From LMUY01 sp965199095 (GTDB lineage Bacteria > Pseudomonadota > Alphaproteobacteria > Acetobacterales > Acetobacteraceae): a stretch of 64,000 nt of DNA. Positions within the stretch are counted from its first letter, which is position 1. The number at the start of each line of letters is the position of its first letter. The position numbers and the translations under genes are program-made. This document shows positions 39,860 to 50,142 of the stretch, piece by piece. Under the pieces are notes generated by a model, which was not told the origin of the DNA, searched no databases, and saw only the letters and a list, made by a program, of their open reading frames with translations. Location of the stretch: contig CBDAQM010000007.1 in the NCBI GenBank assembly GCA_965199095.1, positions 310,001 to 374,000 on the forward strand, read 5' to 3'.

Positions 39860-42151
39860 GTGGACGACGAACGACTGGTCATCGTCGGCGTGCGGCACCA
39901 CTCGCCCGCCTGCGCCCGGCTGGCCGCCCGCACGATCACGGACGTCCAGCCCGCTTTCGTGCTGATCGAGGGTCCCGCCGACTTCAACCCCCACCTCGGC
40001 GACCTGCGCCTGCCGCACCGGCTGCCGGTCGCGATCTTCTCGTTCCACGCGGGGTCGGGGCGCGTGCGCGCGTCCTATGCGCCGTTCTGCAACTACTCGC
40101 CGGAATGGCAGGCGCTGCGGGCCGCCTGGGCGACCGGGGCGGAACCGGTGTTCTGCGACCTCCCATCCTGGCACCCCGATTTCGGCGACCGCGACAACCG
40201 GTATGCCGACCCGCACGGCCTCATGCGCCGGCACCGGGCCGCCACGGACGCGCTGGCGCGGGCGCTGGGGGCGGAAGGCTACGACGCGCTGTGGGACGTG
40301 CTTGCCGAGGGCGCCGAGGACGCGGCGCTGCCGGGGCTGCTCGACACGTACTGGTCGCTGCTGCGCCCCCCGGGAACGGCGGACCCGGCGGAAGCGGCCC
40401 GCGAAGCCTTCATGGGCCACCACGCCGCCTGGGCATTGGCGCGCGCGGCGGGCCGGCCCGTGGTGCTCGTGTGCGGCGGCTGGCACGTCGGCGCCGTGCG
40501 GGCGGCGGCCCGGGCGGCGGACGGCTCGGAACCCGCACTGCCCCTGCCAGCGGACGGCGAGCGCGCCGGCAGCTATCTCGTCCCCTACGGCTACGAGCGC
40601 CTGGACCGGTTCAGCGGCTACGCGGCCGGCATGCCGTCCCCGGCCTACTACGGGCGCGTGTTCGAGGCGGGCCTGGCGGACGCGGCCGACTGGGCCGAAA
40701 CGGCGGTCACGGCTGCGTTGCGGGCGGTCGGCCAGGTCGTGTCCACGGCCGATCGCATCGCCTGGCGCGCCCACGCGCAGGCCCTGGCCCGCGCCCGCGG
40801 CCACCGGACCGTGCTGCGGGCCGACCTGCTCGATGCCGCGCTCGCGACCCTGCTCAAGGACGCGCTCGACGCGCCCGCCGGCTGGGGCGAGGCGCGCGGG
40901 ACGGCGGGCGGGGGCCACCCGGCCGTCCTGGCCATGCTGCGGGCCTTGTCGGGCACGCACGAAGGTCGGCTCGCACCCGGCACGCGGGAGCCGCCGCTCC
41001 TGGCCGACGTGGAGGACCGGCTGCACGCGTCCGACCTCATGCCCGGCCTCCGCCCGCGCCAGGTCCAGGTGGACTGGCACGCCGAGGCTGGTCGAGCCCG
41101 CGCGCACGTCCTCCACGGCCTGCGGGTGCTCGACATCCCCGGCGTCACGCGGCTCGCGGGTCCGGCAGAGGCCGACGTGCGCCTGGCGGCCGAAACCTTC
41201 GAGGTGACCGACCACCGCCTCCGCCTGGGTGCGCTGATCGAGGCGTCGCGCTGGGGGGCCACCCTGCCCATGGCGGCGGCGGCCCGGCTGGAAGCGCGGG
41301 TGGAGGACGCGGGGAGCGATCTCGGCGCCGTGGCGGCGGCGCTGTCGGACGCCCTGCTCGCGGGCCTGCTCGACCTTGCACCCGGCCTCGTGCAACGCCT
41401 CCGGGACGGGATCGCGCGGTGCCACGACGTCGGCGCCCTCGGCCGAGCCGGGCGGCAGGCCGAGCGCACCTTCCGCTTCGGCGAGGTGTTCGCGCCGGAC
41501 TCGCGGGCAGGCCTCGGCGCCGTCTGCGAAGCCGTGTTCGCCCGCGCGCTGTGGCTGCTCGAAGGGACCGCGAGCGAGGCGGAAGGCGCACGGGCCGTGG
41601 ACGCCGTGCTGGCCTGCCGTGACCTGGTGCGCGGGGGCGGCGGCCTGCGGATCGACCGCGCGGCAGCGCTGGACACCTTCCGGCGCCTGGCGGGCGGCAA
41701 CGAAACGCCGGCCGCGCTTGCAGGCGCGGCGCTGGGCTTCCTCGTGGCGGGCGGCGACGCGGCCGCGGCGACGGCGGCCGGACGGGTGCGGCGCTTCGGC
41801 CGCCCGGACCGCCTGGGCGACTTCCTCGTCGGCCTGTTCGCGCTGGCCCGCGAGGAGGTCGGCACCGCGGACGACGTGCTGGGGGCCGTCGAGGCGCTGG
41901 TGGCCGCCTGGACGGCAGCGGAGTTCCTGCGTGCCCTGCCGGCCATGCGCCACGCCTTCTCGTGGTTCCCGCCGCGCGAGCGGGAACGCCTCGCCCGTGC
42001 CGTCCTGCGGCACCACGGCCGGTCGGACGCAGGGGCCGAGATCGAGGCGCTCGGCTGGATGCGGCAGCATACGCCGGTGGGCGACCAGGCCACGGCCTTG
42101 GCGTTGGAGGACCAGGTGGCCGAGCGGCTGCGGCGGTGCGGGCTGCTGTGA
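39860..42151 (+). CDS. yehM: DUF5682 family protein (YehM-like)
   Basis: A 763-residue protein of unknown biochemical function, always found next to YehL-type ATPases in the cases I know. The N-terminal domain carries the family motifs GVRHHSPACA (residues 10-19), VLIEGPADF (34-42), FCDLPSWH (about 112-119) and VVLVCGGWHVGA (about 211-222). These histidine- and glutamate-bearing loops recall the EreA/ChaN/TraB-like hydrolase fold, so an enzymatic role is conceivable; that is inference. The rest is helical and alanine-rich. It starts at a GTG (39860). No signal peptide or membrane segment is visible. Confidence 0.88.
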   Translation: MDDERLVIVGVRHHSPACARLAARTITDVQPAFVLIEGPADFNPHLGDLRLPHRLPVAIFSFHAGSGRVRASYAPFCNYSPEWQALRAAWATGAEPVFCDLPSWHPDFGDRDNRYADPHGLMRRHRAATDALARALGAEGYDALWDVLAEGAEDAALPGLLDTYWSLLRPPGTADPAEAAREAFMGHHAAWALARAAGRPVVLVCGGWHVGAVRAAARAADGSEPALPLPADGERAGSYLVPYGYERLDRFSGYAAGMPSPAYYGRVFEAGLADAADWAETAVTAALRAVGQVVSTADRIAWRAHAQALARARGHRTVLRADLLDAALATLLKDALDAPAGWGEARGTAGGGHPAVLAMLRALSGTHEGRLAPGTREPPLLADVEDRLHASDLMPGLRPRQVQVDWHAEAGRARAHVLHGLRVLDIPGVTRLAGPAEADVRLAAETFEVTDHRLRLGALIEASRWGATLPMAAAARLEARVEDAGSDLGAVAAALSDALLAGLLDLAPGLVQRLRDGIARCHDVGALGRAGRQAERTFRFGEVFAPDSRAGLGAVCEAVFARALWLLEGTASEAEGARAVDAVLACRDLVRGGGGLRIDRAAALDTFRRLAGGNETPAALAGAALGFLVAGGDAAAATAAGRVRRFGRPDRLGDFLVGLFALAREEVGTADDVLGAVEALVAAWTAAEFLRALPAMRHAFSWFPPRERERLARAVLRHHGRSDAGAEIEALGWMRQHTPVGDQATALALEDQVAERLRRCGLL

Positions 42152-42170
42152 ACAAACTTTAGGAGGGGAC

Positions 42171-45100
42171 ATGCGGCGCTACGAACTGAAGGACGGCACC
42201 TCGGCCAAGTTCTGGGAAGCAGGCGTGACGGGGGCCACGCTGACGGTGCGCTTCGGCCGCATCGGCGCGGCGGGGCAGTCGAAGGACAAGGCGTTCGGCA
42301 GCGCCGCCGCGGCGGCCGCGGAACTGGCAAAGCTGGTCAAGGAGAAGACCGGCAAGGGATACGCACTGGCCGACGTCGCGGCCGGGCCAGCCGCGGCCCC
42401 GCCCATGCCGCCGGAAACCGCCGCGAGCCCTGAGCCGCAGGCGGCGGTTGCCGCCGTGACCCCTGGGCAGGGCCGGCCCGCTGCCTCCCATCCCGCCGAG
42501 GGCTGCGGCAAGCTGTTCAGCGCCGCCGCACTGCCCACCCGCACGCGACCCGGCCCACCGCGCGACCCGGCGGCGGATTGGGCGGAGTTCCACCGGCTGT
42601 TGCTGGATCTGCTGCCGCTCGCGGCGGCGGAGCAGGATGCCGCCGCCACGTGGCTGCGGGCGGAACAAGGCTCCCGTTTCGTCAGCGACTGGTTCGAACG
42701 CTTCTGCCTTGCCTACCCCGGCATGGCGGCCCGGCTCAGGGACATCAAGGACGATGATGGGCCTGCATTGCGGGACCGCACAGCGGCGCTCCTGGTGGAA
42801 GCCGCCGAACAAAGGCGTGCGGCCGACGCCTGGCTCCGTTCCCGGCTCGCCGGGCCGCCGGCACCCGTCAGCCCCGAAGATGCCCGAATGTGGGCGACCT
42901 GCCTCCTGTCCACCTGCCCTGGCATGGGACAGCGCCTTCAAGGCAGAGGGTTTGGCAAGCACCGGGCGGCATCTCGCGCTTGCGTCACCCATTTTGCCCG
43001 CTGGCTGGCGGCGAGTTCCGGTGCCGCCGCCACCGTGGAACTGCTAGGCTGCCTGCGGCCCACCCCGATGGGCTTCTACGCCTCCCTGCCGATGTCGCCG
43101 TGGGACATGCCCACGATGCTCGGGTTGCGGGCGGCGATCGTGGGCCTGCCAGAGCCGGAGTACGAGGCCGTGGTGACGGCGTGCAACCGGCACAACGGCG
43201 TCGATGACAACCCGAAGCTGGCCATATTCCTGGCGTTCGTGCTGGCCGACGACCGGCCACACTCGCGGCAGCCGTTGCGGGCCGGCCCCGTCCTGAAAGC
43301 CTGCGTGGGGCCGGAACGCTACTACGGCCCGAGTTGGGATTTCATCCCCTTGATCGCCGACCTGCCGCCTTCCATCGCGGCTCCTTGGCGTGATCGGAAG
43401 GACATCGGCTTCCGGATGTCGGCCTGCGACGTGTCGGCCTCGGAGGCGGCGGCCACGCTGGTCGCCGCCGCGCAAGCGGCGCACGAGCTGGCGGCACCTT
43501 CGCTGACCTGGTTCCTGCGGGACCTGACCGGCGCCGACCGCACGGTTGCCGCCAAGGCGCTGCTGGAAACGTGCGAGGACGACGCGTTGGCCAGCCTGCT
43601 GCCCCTCATGGACAACAAGCTCGTCCGCGACGCCGTAGACGCCGCCGAGCGGGCCTATCCGGCCTGGACGTTCGGGAAGGTGCTCGCCGCGGCGGCGGCG
43701 CGCGACAGCATCGCGCTGGCCGGGCGCGTCATGGCGGCCGCGGAACGCCACGGCCTCGACACGGTCCGCGCCTGGGCGGCCGATGCAGGCCGCAAGGAGG
43801 CTGCCTACCTGGAGCGCCTCATAGCCCGGCGCGAGATGGCTCTGGCCGCCCCCGACACCTGGCCACCGGTCCTGCGCGACCCGCCCTGGCGGCGCAAGCG
43901 GGTGAGGGAGGCAGAGGTCGTGCTCGACCTCGCACCCATCCCGACGCCGTTCGGGCACGGGTTCGGCGCGGATGCGGCAATCGCCCGCGACACCTATCGC
44001 TGGCGATCGTCCAAGGTGCTGGCCGACCTGGCCGGACTGGCGTCGTTCATACGGGCCGTCGAAGCCGACCCGCCGGACTACTTCGACGGTCCCAAGGTCG
44101 ACGTCGAGCAATGCCCGGCCCTTGATGCGCCAGAGGATCTCGTCCTGCATTGGCTTCGGGACCGGTTCTCCCAGCTCTTGTCCCCGGGTTGGTACCTGAT
44201 CGGGGACTACAAATGGCTTATGGCGGGCATCGCCTGGCAGCCTGAGCCGCTTTCGCTTCTACTTTGGGACGTGGCGGGAGCGCGGTCCGCTTTCGTGGTG
44301 GGCACGACGGAGGTCCTGGCAGCCATGGTGGCGCGCTTCGGGAAGCGGACCGTGCCGGTGCTGGTGAAGGTCGTCGAGGACGACCTCCCCGGCATGCTGC
44401 CCCTGGTGGCCGCCGTGGACACGCCCGAACTCGCGCCGGTGGCGGCCCTTGCGCTATCCAAGGTCAAGCGTGCCCGGCAGGCCGCCATGGATTGGCTGCG
44501 ACGCCATCCCCGCACGGCCGCCCTGCGTCTGCTGCCCGACGCGCTGGGCGCACCCGGCCCCGCGCGCGACGTGGCGGAGCGCGCCCTGCGCTGGCTGGCT
44601 GCAGACCACCCCGGCAGCCGCGCCGCCCTCGACGCGGCCGTGGCTGAGTACGCCGCGCTCGACCCCCGCGTCACCGCGGCCTTGTCGCAAAGGCTGCCGT
44701 CCGACCCGTTGGACCGCGTCCCGGCCCGGGTGCCGAAGCTGCCCGCCTGGGTGCAGCCCGCCGCCCTGTCGCGCCCGGTTCTCCGCGCCGGGGGCGCCAT
44801 GCCGGACGAAGCGGTCGCGGCCATGGCCGAGATGCTGCTGTTCAGCCCGCTGTTCGATCCCTACCCGGGGGTCGAAACGGTGCGGGACGCATGCACTCCC
44901 GAAAGCCTCGATGCCTTCACGTTCGACCTCCTGCAAGCCTGGACCGACACGGGTGCCCATCCCACCGGCGAATGGATGTTGGGCGCGGTCGCAAGGCTGG
45001 GCGGCGACCGCTGCGCGCGCGCGCTGACGCGGCTGGTCCGGGTCTGGGCCGCGAGGGGCTGGCGGCCCCGCGCCATGGCCGGCCTCGACGCCCTGGCCAC

Positions 45101-46202
45101 CCTGGGCTCGGACGTGGCGCTCACCAACCTGAAGGCCATCGCGGACAAGAACCCCTCCGATGTCGTGCGCGGGCACGCGGCGGCCCGGATCGCCGAAGTG
45201 GGGGAGGCGCGCGGCCTCACCCCCGACGAGCTGGCGGACCGGCTCACCCCCGACCTCGGCCTCGACGAGCGCGGCGGCCTGGACCTCGACTTCGGCCCGC
45301 GGCGCTTCCGGGCCGGCTTCGACGAGTTCCTGGCGCCATGGGCCAGGGATGAGGCGGGCGCGCGGCTGCGGGCGCTGCCGCGGCCCAACAAGGCCGACAA
45401 CGCCGAGCTCGCGGCCGCGGCCGGCAAGCGCTGGGCGGGGCTGAGGAAGGACGCCGAGGCGGTCGCGAAGCTGCAGCTGTCGCGCATGGAAACCATGCTG
45501 GCGACCTCGCGCCGGCTGCAGCCACACGTGTTCTGGCGCTTCTTCGCCACCCATCCGCTGCTCCGCCACCTCACGGGCCGGCTCGTGTGGGGCGTCTTCG
45601 ACGGCACGGACAGGCGCGAGGCGCCCCGCCTCACCTTCCGGGTCGCCGAAGACCTCAACCTGACGGACGTGGACGACGCGCCGGTTGCACCCGACCTCTC
45701 GGAAGACGCGCCGGGCCGCATCTGCCTCGTGCATCCGCTCCACCTGCCCCCCGCCGTGCTGGAGCGGTGGGTGGCCCTGTTCAACGAGTACGAGATCGCC
45801 CAGCCCTTCCCGCAACTCGCGCGAGAAACCTATGCGTTCACGGCAGCCGAGGCGGCGTGTGCAAGCACGGGCCGTTTCGAGGGCGCGGCAGTGGCGGGCC
45901 GTCGGCTGCGCGGGCTGCGGCCGCAGGGTTGGCCGCTCGAAAGCAACGGGGAGTCGGCCTATTCCCTGGTGCGGGGCGTGGTCCGTCCCGACGGCACGGA
46001 AGCGAGGGCCAGCCTCTGGTTCAGCCCGGGGATCTGGATGGGCCGCAGCAGCGGCGAAGACGAGGTGCAGACGCTCGGCACGCTGGCGCTTGAGGCCGCC
46101 CAGGGGGCGGGCGGCATGCCGCTGCTCGGCGAACTCGACCCGGTGACGGCGAGCGAACTGCTGCGCGGGCCGAGCCTGCTCGCCGGCCTGGGAGGGACGT
46201 GA
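42171..46202 (+). CDS. yehI: WGR domain-DUF4132 giant protein, copy 1 (YehI/MolR-like)
   Basis: A 1343-residue protein. Residues 1-75 form a WGR domain (MRRYELKDGTSAKFWEAGVT, LTVRFGRIGAAGQSKDKAFG), a nucleic-acid- or partner-binding module also found in poly(ADP-ribose) polymerases. A Pro/Ala linker (about 75-130) follows, then a long HEAT-like alpha-helical body rich in short Ala/Leu repeats. The DUF4132 part at about 1015-1345 contains DELADRLTPDLGLDERGGLD, FGPRRFRAGFDEFL, RLVWGVFDG and the C-terminal GELDPVTASELLRG. ATG 42171 has a near-perfect AGGAGGGGAC site; the longer open frame to 41376 lies inside the DUF5682 gene. It is homologous to E. coli YehI (about 1200 residues). Its function is unknown, probably as a scaffold or substrate of the ATPase. 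Confidence 0.9.
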   Translation: MRRYELKDGTSAKFWEAGVTGATLTVRFGRIGAAGQSKDKAFGSAAAAAAELAKLVKEKTGKGYALADVAAGPAAAPPMPPETAASPEPQAAVAAVTPGQGRPAASHPAEGCGKLFSAAALPTRTRPGPPRDPAADWAEFHRLLLDLLPLAAAEQDAAATWLRAEQGSRFVSDWFERFCLAYPGMAARLRDIKDDDGPALRDRTAALLVEAAEQRRAADAWLRSRLAGPPAPVSPEDARMWATCLLSTCPGMGQRLQGRGFGKHRAASRACVTHFARWLAASSGAAATVELLGCLRPTPMGFYASLPMSPWDMPTMLGLRAAIVGLPEPEYEAVVTACNRHNGVDDNPKLAIFLAFVLADDRPHSRQPLRAGPVLKACVGPERYYGPSWDFIPLIADLPPSIAAPWRDRKDIGFRMSACDVSASEAAATLVAAAQAAHELAAPSLTWFLRDLTGADRTVAAKALLETCEDDALASLLPLMDNKLVRDAVDAAERAYPAWTFGKVLAAAAARDSIALAGRVMAAAERHGLDTVRAWAADAGRKEAAYLERLIARREMALAAPDTWPPVLRDPPWRRKRVREAEVVLDLAPIPTPFGHGFGADAAIARDTYRWRSSKVLADLAGLASFIRAVEADPPDYFDGPKVDVEQCPALDAPEDLVLHWLRDRFSQLLSPGWYLIGDYKWLMAGIAWQPEPLSLLLWDVAGARSAFVVGTTEVLAAMVARFGKRTVPVLVKVVEDDLPGMLPLVAAVDTPELAPVAALALSKVKRARQAAMDWLRRHPRTAALRLLPDALGAPGPARDVAERALRWLAADHPGSRAALDAAVAEYAALDPRVTAALSQRLPSDPLDRVPARVPKLPAWVQPAALSRPVLRAGGAMPDEAVAAMAEMLLFSPLFDPYPGVETVRDACTPESLDAFTFDLLQAWTDTGAHPTGEWMLGAVARLGGDRCARALTRLVRVWAARGWRPRAMAGLDALATLGSDVALTNLKAIADKNPSDVVRGHAAARIAEVGEARGLTPDELADRLTPDLGLDERGGLDLDFGPRRFRAGFDEFLAPWARDEAGARLRALPRPNKADNAELAAAAGKRWAGLRKDAEAVAKLQLSRMETMLATSRRLQPHVFWRFFATHPLLRHLTGRLVWGVFDGTDRREAPRLTFRVAEDLNLTDVDDAPVAPDLSEDAPGRICLVHPLHLPPAVLERWVALFNEYEIAQPFPQLARETYAFTAAEAACASTGRFEGAAVAGRRLRGLRPQGWPLESNGESAYSLVRGVVRPDGTEARASLWFSPGIWMGRSSGEDEVQTLGTLALEAAQGAGGMPLLGELDPVTASELLRGPSLLAGLGGT

Positions 46203-46272
46203 CGACCTTGCCTGTGTTGCGGCAGGATGAGCGCAGGGCTTGCGGTCTCAACAGGGCAAGGGGGCAAGGACG

Positions 46273-49200
46273 ATGCAACGCTACGAACTGACGGACGGCA
46301 CCTCGTCCAAGTTCTGGGAAGCGGGCGTGACGGGGTCCACGCTGACCGTGCGCTTTGGCCGCATCGGCGCGGCGGGGCAGTCGAAGGACAAGGCGTTCGG
46401 CAGCGCCGCCGCGGCGGCCGCGGAACTGGCGAAGCTGGTCAAGGAGAAGACCGGCAAGGGATACGCACTGGCCGGGACTGCTGCGGCACCGCCACTACCG
46501 GCGCCGGTTGCGGCACCGGCTTCTTCCCCCGTGGTGGCCCCCGGCGTGGCCGAGGTTTCGGCCCCTGCCGCGGTGGCTACATCGGTCCTGCCCGTGCCGG
46601 CCGACGGCGAACGGGGCAGGCTGCTGACCGCCGCCCCGCTCCCCACCCGCACCCGCCCGGCCGCTCCCGTGCCGCGGGACGAGGCGTGGGCCGAGCTGGG
46701 GCGCCTGGTGCGCGCAGCGCGGGTCGGCGACGGCGAGGCGGGGGAAGCGTCCGCCTGGCTCCGGGCGCAGGTGGATGCCCCGCAGCCCACTGCGGTGACG
46801 GTCGAGGACGCGCGGTTGTGGCGCAACACCCTGTACCGGGCACGCGTCGTGGACGGTGCGCCCTTCTATGACAGCGCCCGTTCACCGTCGCGGGTCCTCG
46901 TGCGGGCCACCGTGATGGCGCTGGCGTGGTGGCTGGCGGGGCACGGCGGCGCCGTGTTCCTGGTGCGGCTGGCCGACCGGCTCCGCCCCCCAGTGGACAG
47001 GAACGCCCGGTCCGACCTCGGTGGCTGGGCCGACCCGTTCGAGGTCGCGATGCGCCACGCCCTGTCGGCGGCGCCCGACGCCGAATACGATGAGGCGGCC
47101 GCATGGTGCGAGGCGGTGTGCCGGGCCGAGCCGGATTGGCACCTGGCTGCGTTCTTCGCCTTCATCCTGGCCGACGACCGCCCGGAGCCGCACCCGCTGC
47201 AGCCCTTGCCGGTGCTGCGCGAGGCGGAGCGGCAGGGCGTCGACGTCGCGGCCACGCGCATGACCATACCGCTGCAGGCGGACCTGCCGCCCAGCGTCAA
47301 TGCGCCATGGCGCACGGAGATGGTCCACGAGTTTTACTTCTACCCTTCCGAGCTGGACGGCGCGCAGGTGGCGGCGACGCTGACGGCGGTGGCGCGGGCG
47401 CACGGCGACCGGGTGTTCCCTTCGCTGTGCTGGCTGTTCCCCGAAGCCAAGGAGGAGGACCGTACCGCCCTGGCGGCGGCCATGCTGGACACGCAGGACG
47501 ACGACGCGCTGCCCTTCCTGCTGGCGTTCGGGCATGAGAAGCCGATCCAGGCGGCCTTGAACCGGGCGGAGGCGGCGTATCCCGCCTGGATGCTGCAGCA
47601 ATACGTGTTGGCCCTGTCTGCCGGACGGGCGGACCCGGCGATGCGTGCCCGGGTGCTGCGGATGCTGGACGCGCATGGCGAGGGCGCCGTGCGGTCCTGG
47701 GCGGGCGGGCTGCCGGCGCGGGCGGCCCGGCACCTCGACGGCCTGCTCGCCACGCGCGACGTGCCGCTGGCGCCGCCGGACGCCTGGCCCGCGGTGCTCC
47801 GGGAGCCGCCGTGGCGGGTGAAGGGGCGCACGGCGGAACCCGACATCGTGCTGGACCTTTGGCCGGTCTCGACCCCCTTCGCCTACCCGCCGGGCGCGAA
47901 CCCGGTGAAGGCCCGGTACACCTACCGGACGAACCAGGCCTGGCTGGTCCCGGACATGGCCGCCCTGGCGGAAACCCTCCAGCGTGCGGAATCGTACAAG
48001 GGCCCGTCCTGGCGCTCCCCTTCCCCGCCGGCGGAACCGCCGCCTGCGCGGGACGCCCCCCTCCAGGAGGTCCAGGCGTGGCTGGCGCGGCGGCTCACCG
48101 AGCTGAGCCGGTTGAGGTTCGGCATCTACGGCACGAACTACATGCACCTCTACGACGGGCTGGAGAACCAGCCGGCGCCGCTGGCCCTAGCCTTGTGGGA
48201 GCTGACCGGGCCGCTGCTGGCGTCCGGCATCCATTGGAGCGACGCCGCCCCGTTGTTCCTCCAGCGGTTCGGCGACGCCGCGATGCCAGGCCTGGTGCGG
48301 CTGCTGCAACAGGACCCTCTGACCCTGTTCCCCTACGCGCTTGCCGTGGACACGCCCGACATCGCCCCCGTCGCGGCGCACGCCCTGCTGCGGCTGAAGA
48401 CGGTCCGGCCGCTCGCCGTCACCTGGTTGCGCGCCCATCGCCGTACCGCCCTGATGCGGCTGCTGCCCGATGCGGTGGGCACTCCCGGGGAGGCCCGCGA
48501 CGCCGCCGAGCACGTGCTGCGGTGGTTCGCCACCAACACGCGGGACGGCCCCGTGGCCGTGTCGGAGGCCACCGCAGCCTACCTGCATGCCGACGCCCGC
48601 GTGACGGCGGCCGTGGCCCAGGTCATGGGCCGCGACCCGCTCCTGCGCGTGCCGGCCAAGGTGGCCAGGCTGCCGGCCTGGGCCAACCCAGCCCTCCTGG
48701 CCCGCCCCGTGCTCAAGGACGGCGGCGCCCTGCCGGAGCCAGCCGTGGCCGCGCTGCTGGAGATGCTGTCGTTCTCCACGCCCGAGAACAGGTACGCCGG
48801 CATCCCCCTCGTGCGGGACGCCTGCACCCCGGGCAGCCGGGCCGCCTTCGCGTGGGACCTGTTCTCCGCCTGGCTCGCGGCCGGCGCCCCGGCCAAGGAC
48901 GGCTGGGCCATGCGCGCCGTCGGTTGGCTCGGCGACGACGAGTGCGCCCGTCAGCTCACCCGGCTCATCCGCCGCTGGCCCGGCGAGGCCGCCCATGCCC
49001 GCGCCGTCACCGGCCTCGACGTGCTGGCCGACATCGGCACGGACGTGGCGCTGATGAACCTGAACGGGATTGCCGAGAAGGTGAAGTTCAAGGGCCTGCA
49101 GGAGCGCGCCCGCGACCGCATCGCCACCCTGGCCGAAGCCCGCGACCTGACGCCGGAGGAGCTGGCGGATCGCCTGGCGCCCGACCTCGACCTCGACGAG

Positions 49201-50142
49201 CGCGGCGGCCTCGACCTCGACTTCGGGCCGCGCCGCTTCCGCGTCGGCTTCGACGAGTTCCTGAAGCCCGCGGTGCGCGACGAGGCAGGCGCGCGGCTGA
49301 AGGACCTGCCCAAGCCAGCCAAGGCCGACGACGCCGGGAAGGCCGCCGACGCCGTCGCCCGCTGGTCCGCGGTGAAGAAGGACGCCCGCGCCGTCGCCAG
49401 CCAGCAGCTCGTGCGGCTGGAAGCCATGCTGGCGACCGCCCGCCGGGTGCGCCCCGCGGTGTTCTGGCCGTTCTTCGCCGCGCACCCGCTGATCCGCCAC
49501 CTGGCGCAGCGCCTGGTGTGGGGGGTGTACCCCGACACGGCGCCCATGACGGCGCCCACGCTGCTGTTCCGCGTGGCGGAGGACGGGACCTGCACGGATG
49601 CGGAGGACGACCCCGTCGCCCTGGACGTGTCGGACGCCGCGGAAGGGCTGGTCGGCCTCGTCCACCCCTTTCAGGCGCCGGACGCGCTGGCCGCCTGGGG
49701 CACGCTGTTCGGCGACTACGAGATCGCGCAGCCCTTCCCGCAGCTCGGCCGCGACACCTACGCGCTGACGGAGGCGGAGCGCGGCGCGTCGGAAACCAGC
49801 CGCTTCGAGGGGGTGAGGGTGGAGTCGTCCCGCGTCCGCGGCATGGCGGCGGGGGGCTGGCCACTGGGAGGGCCGCAGGACGGGGGCGTGATCCATTGGA
49901 TGGAGCGGCCCCTGGTGTTCAGCGACGGGCGCACTGGCCAGGCCCTGCAATACTTCGAGGACGGGTTGCAGACTGGCGGCGGAGACTGGGAGTCGAAGGT
50001 GCAGACCCTCAAGACCCTGCAACTCTACACCAGATGGGCCGCCTCCGGCAGCGACACGTTCCGCTTCGGCGAGCTGGATCCGCTGACCGCTAGCGAGATG
50101 CTGCGCGGCCTCCACAGGCTGGCGGCCACCGCGGTCCCATGA
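46273..50142 (+). CDS. WGR domain-DUF4132 giant protein, copy 2 (YehI/MolR-like paralogue)
   Basis: A 1289-residue paralogue of the preceding protein with the same layout: WGR (residues 1-75, MQRYELTDGTSSKFWEAGVT), a Pro/Ala linker, a helical-repeat body and a C-terminal DUF4132 region (EELADRLAPDLDLDERGGLD at about 958; RLVWGVYPD; GELDPLTASEMLRG). The first roughly 200 bases are nearly identical to copy 1, including silent positions, while the bodies have diverged strongly. ATG 46273 follows AGGGGGCAAGGA; the in-frame ATG at 46240 precedes that site. The stop overlaps the VWA gene start (ATGA). A tandem pair would let the complex hold two different scaffolds. Confidence 0.9.
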   Translation: MQRYELTDGTSSKFWEAGVTGSTLTVRFGRIGAAGQSKDKAFGSAAAAAAELAKLVKEKTGKGYALAGTAAAPPLPAPVAAPASSPVVAPGVAEVSAPAAVATSVLPVPADGERGRLLTAAPLPTRTRPAAPVPRDEAWAELGRLVRAARVGDGEAGEASAWLRAQVDAPQPTAVTVEDARLWRNTLYRARVVDGAPFYDSARSPSRVLVRATVMALAWWLAGHGGAVFLVRLADRLRPPVDRNARSDLGGWADPFEVAMRHALSAAPDAEYDEAAAWCEAVCRAEPDWHLAAFFAFILADDRPEPHPLQPLPVLREAERQGVDVAATRMTIPLQADLPPSVNAPWRTEMVHEFYFYPSELDGAQVAATLTAVARAHGDRVFPSLCWLFPEAKEEDRTALAAAMLDTQDDDALPFLLAFGHEKPIQAALNRAEAAYPAWMLQQYVLALSAGRADPAMRARVLRMLDAHGEGAVRSWAGGLPARAARHLDGLLATRDVPLAPPDAWPAVLREPPWRVKGRTAEPDIVLDLWPVSTPFAYPPGANPVKARYTYRTNQAWLVPDMAALAETLQRAESYKGPSWRSPSPPAEPPPARDAPLQEVQAWLARRLTELSRLRFGIYGTNYMHLYDGLENQPAPLALALWELTGPLLASGIHWSDAAPLFLQRFGDAAMPGLVRLLQQDPLTLFPYALAVDTPDIAPVAAHALLRLKTVRPLAVTWLRAHRRTALMRLLPDAVGTPGEARDAAEHVLRWFATNTRDGPVAVSEATAAYLHADARVTAAVAQVMGRDPLLRVPAKVARLPAWANPALLARPVLKDGGALPEPAVAALLEMLSFSTPENRYAGIPLVRDACTPGSRAAFAWDLFSAWLAAGAPAKDGWAMRAVGWLGDDECARQLTRLIRRWPGEAAHARAVTGLDVLADIGTDVALMNLNGIAEKVKFKGLQERARDRIATLAEARDLTPEELADRLAPDLDLDERGGLDLDFGPRRFRVGFDEFLKPAVRDEAGARLKDLPKPAKADDAGKAADAVARWSAVKKDARAVASQQLVRLEAMLATARRVRPAVFWPFFAAHPLIRHLAQRLVWGVYPDTAPMTAPTLLFRVAEDGTCTDAEDDPVALDVSDAAEGLVGLVHPFQAPDALAAWGTLFGDYEIAQPFPQLGRDTYALTEAERGASETSRFEGVRVESSRVRGMAAGGWPLGGPQDGGVIHWMERPLVFSDGRTGQALQYFEDGLQTGGGDWESKVQTLKTLQLYTRWAASGSDTFRFGELDPLTASEMLRGLHRLAATAVP

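Noticed and set aside
41376..42170. An N-terminal extension of 265 residues for the first WGR-DUF4132 protein
   Set aside because: It overlaps the DUF5682 gene in another frame, is arginine/proline junk, and a near-perfect ribosome-binding site precedes the ATG at 42171.
38657..42172. An 1171-residue minus-strand open frame opposite the MoxR and DUF5682 genes, and a 1146-residue one at 50025-53465
   Set aside because: Both are antisense shadows of strongly conserved plus-strand genes. High third-position GC suppresses stops on the opposite strand, and the translated sequences have no domain sense.
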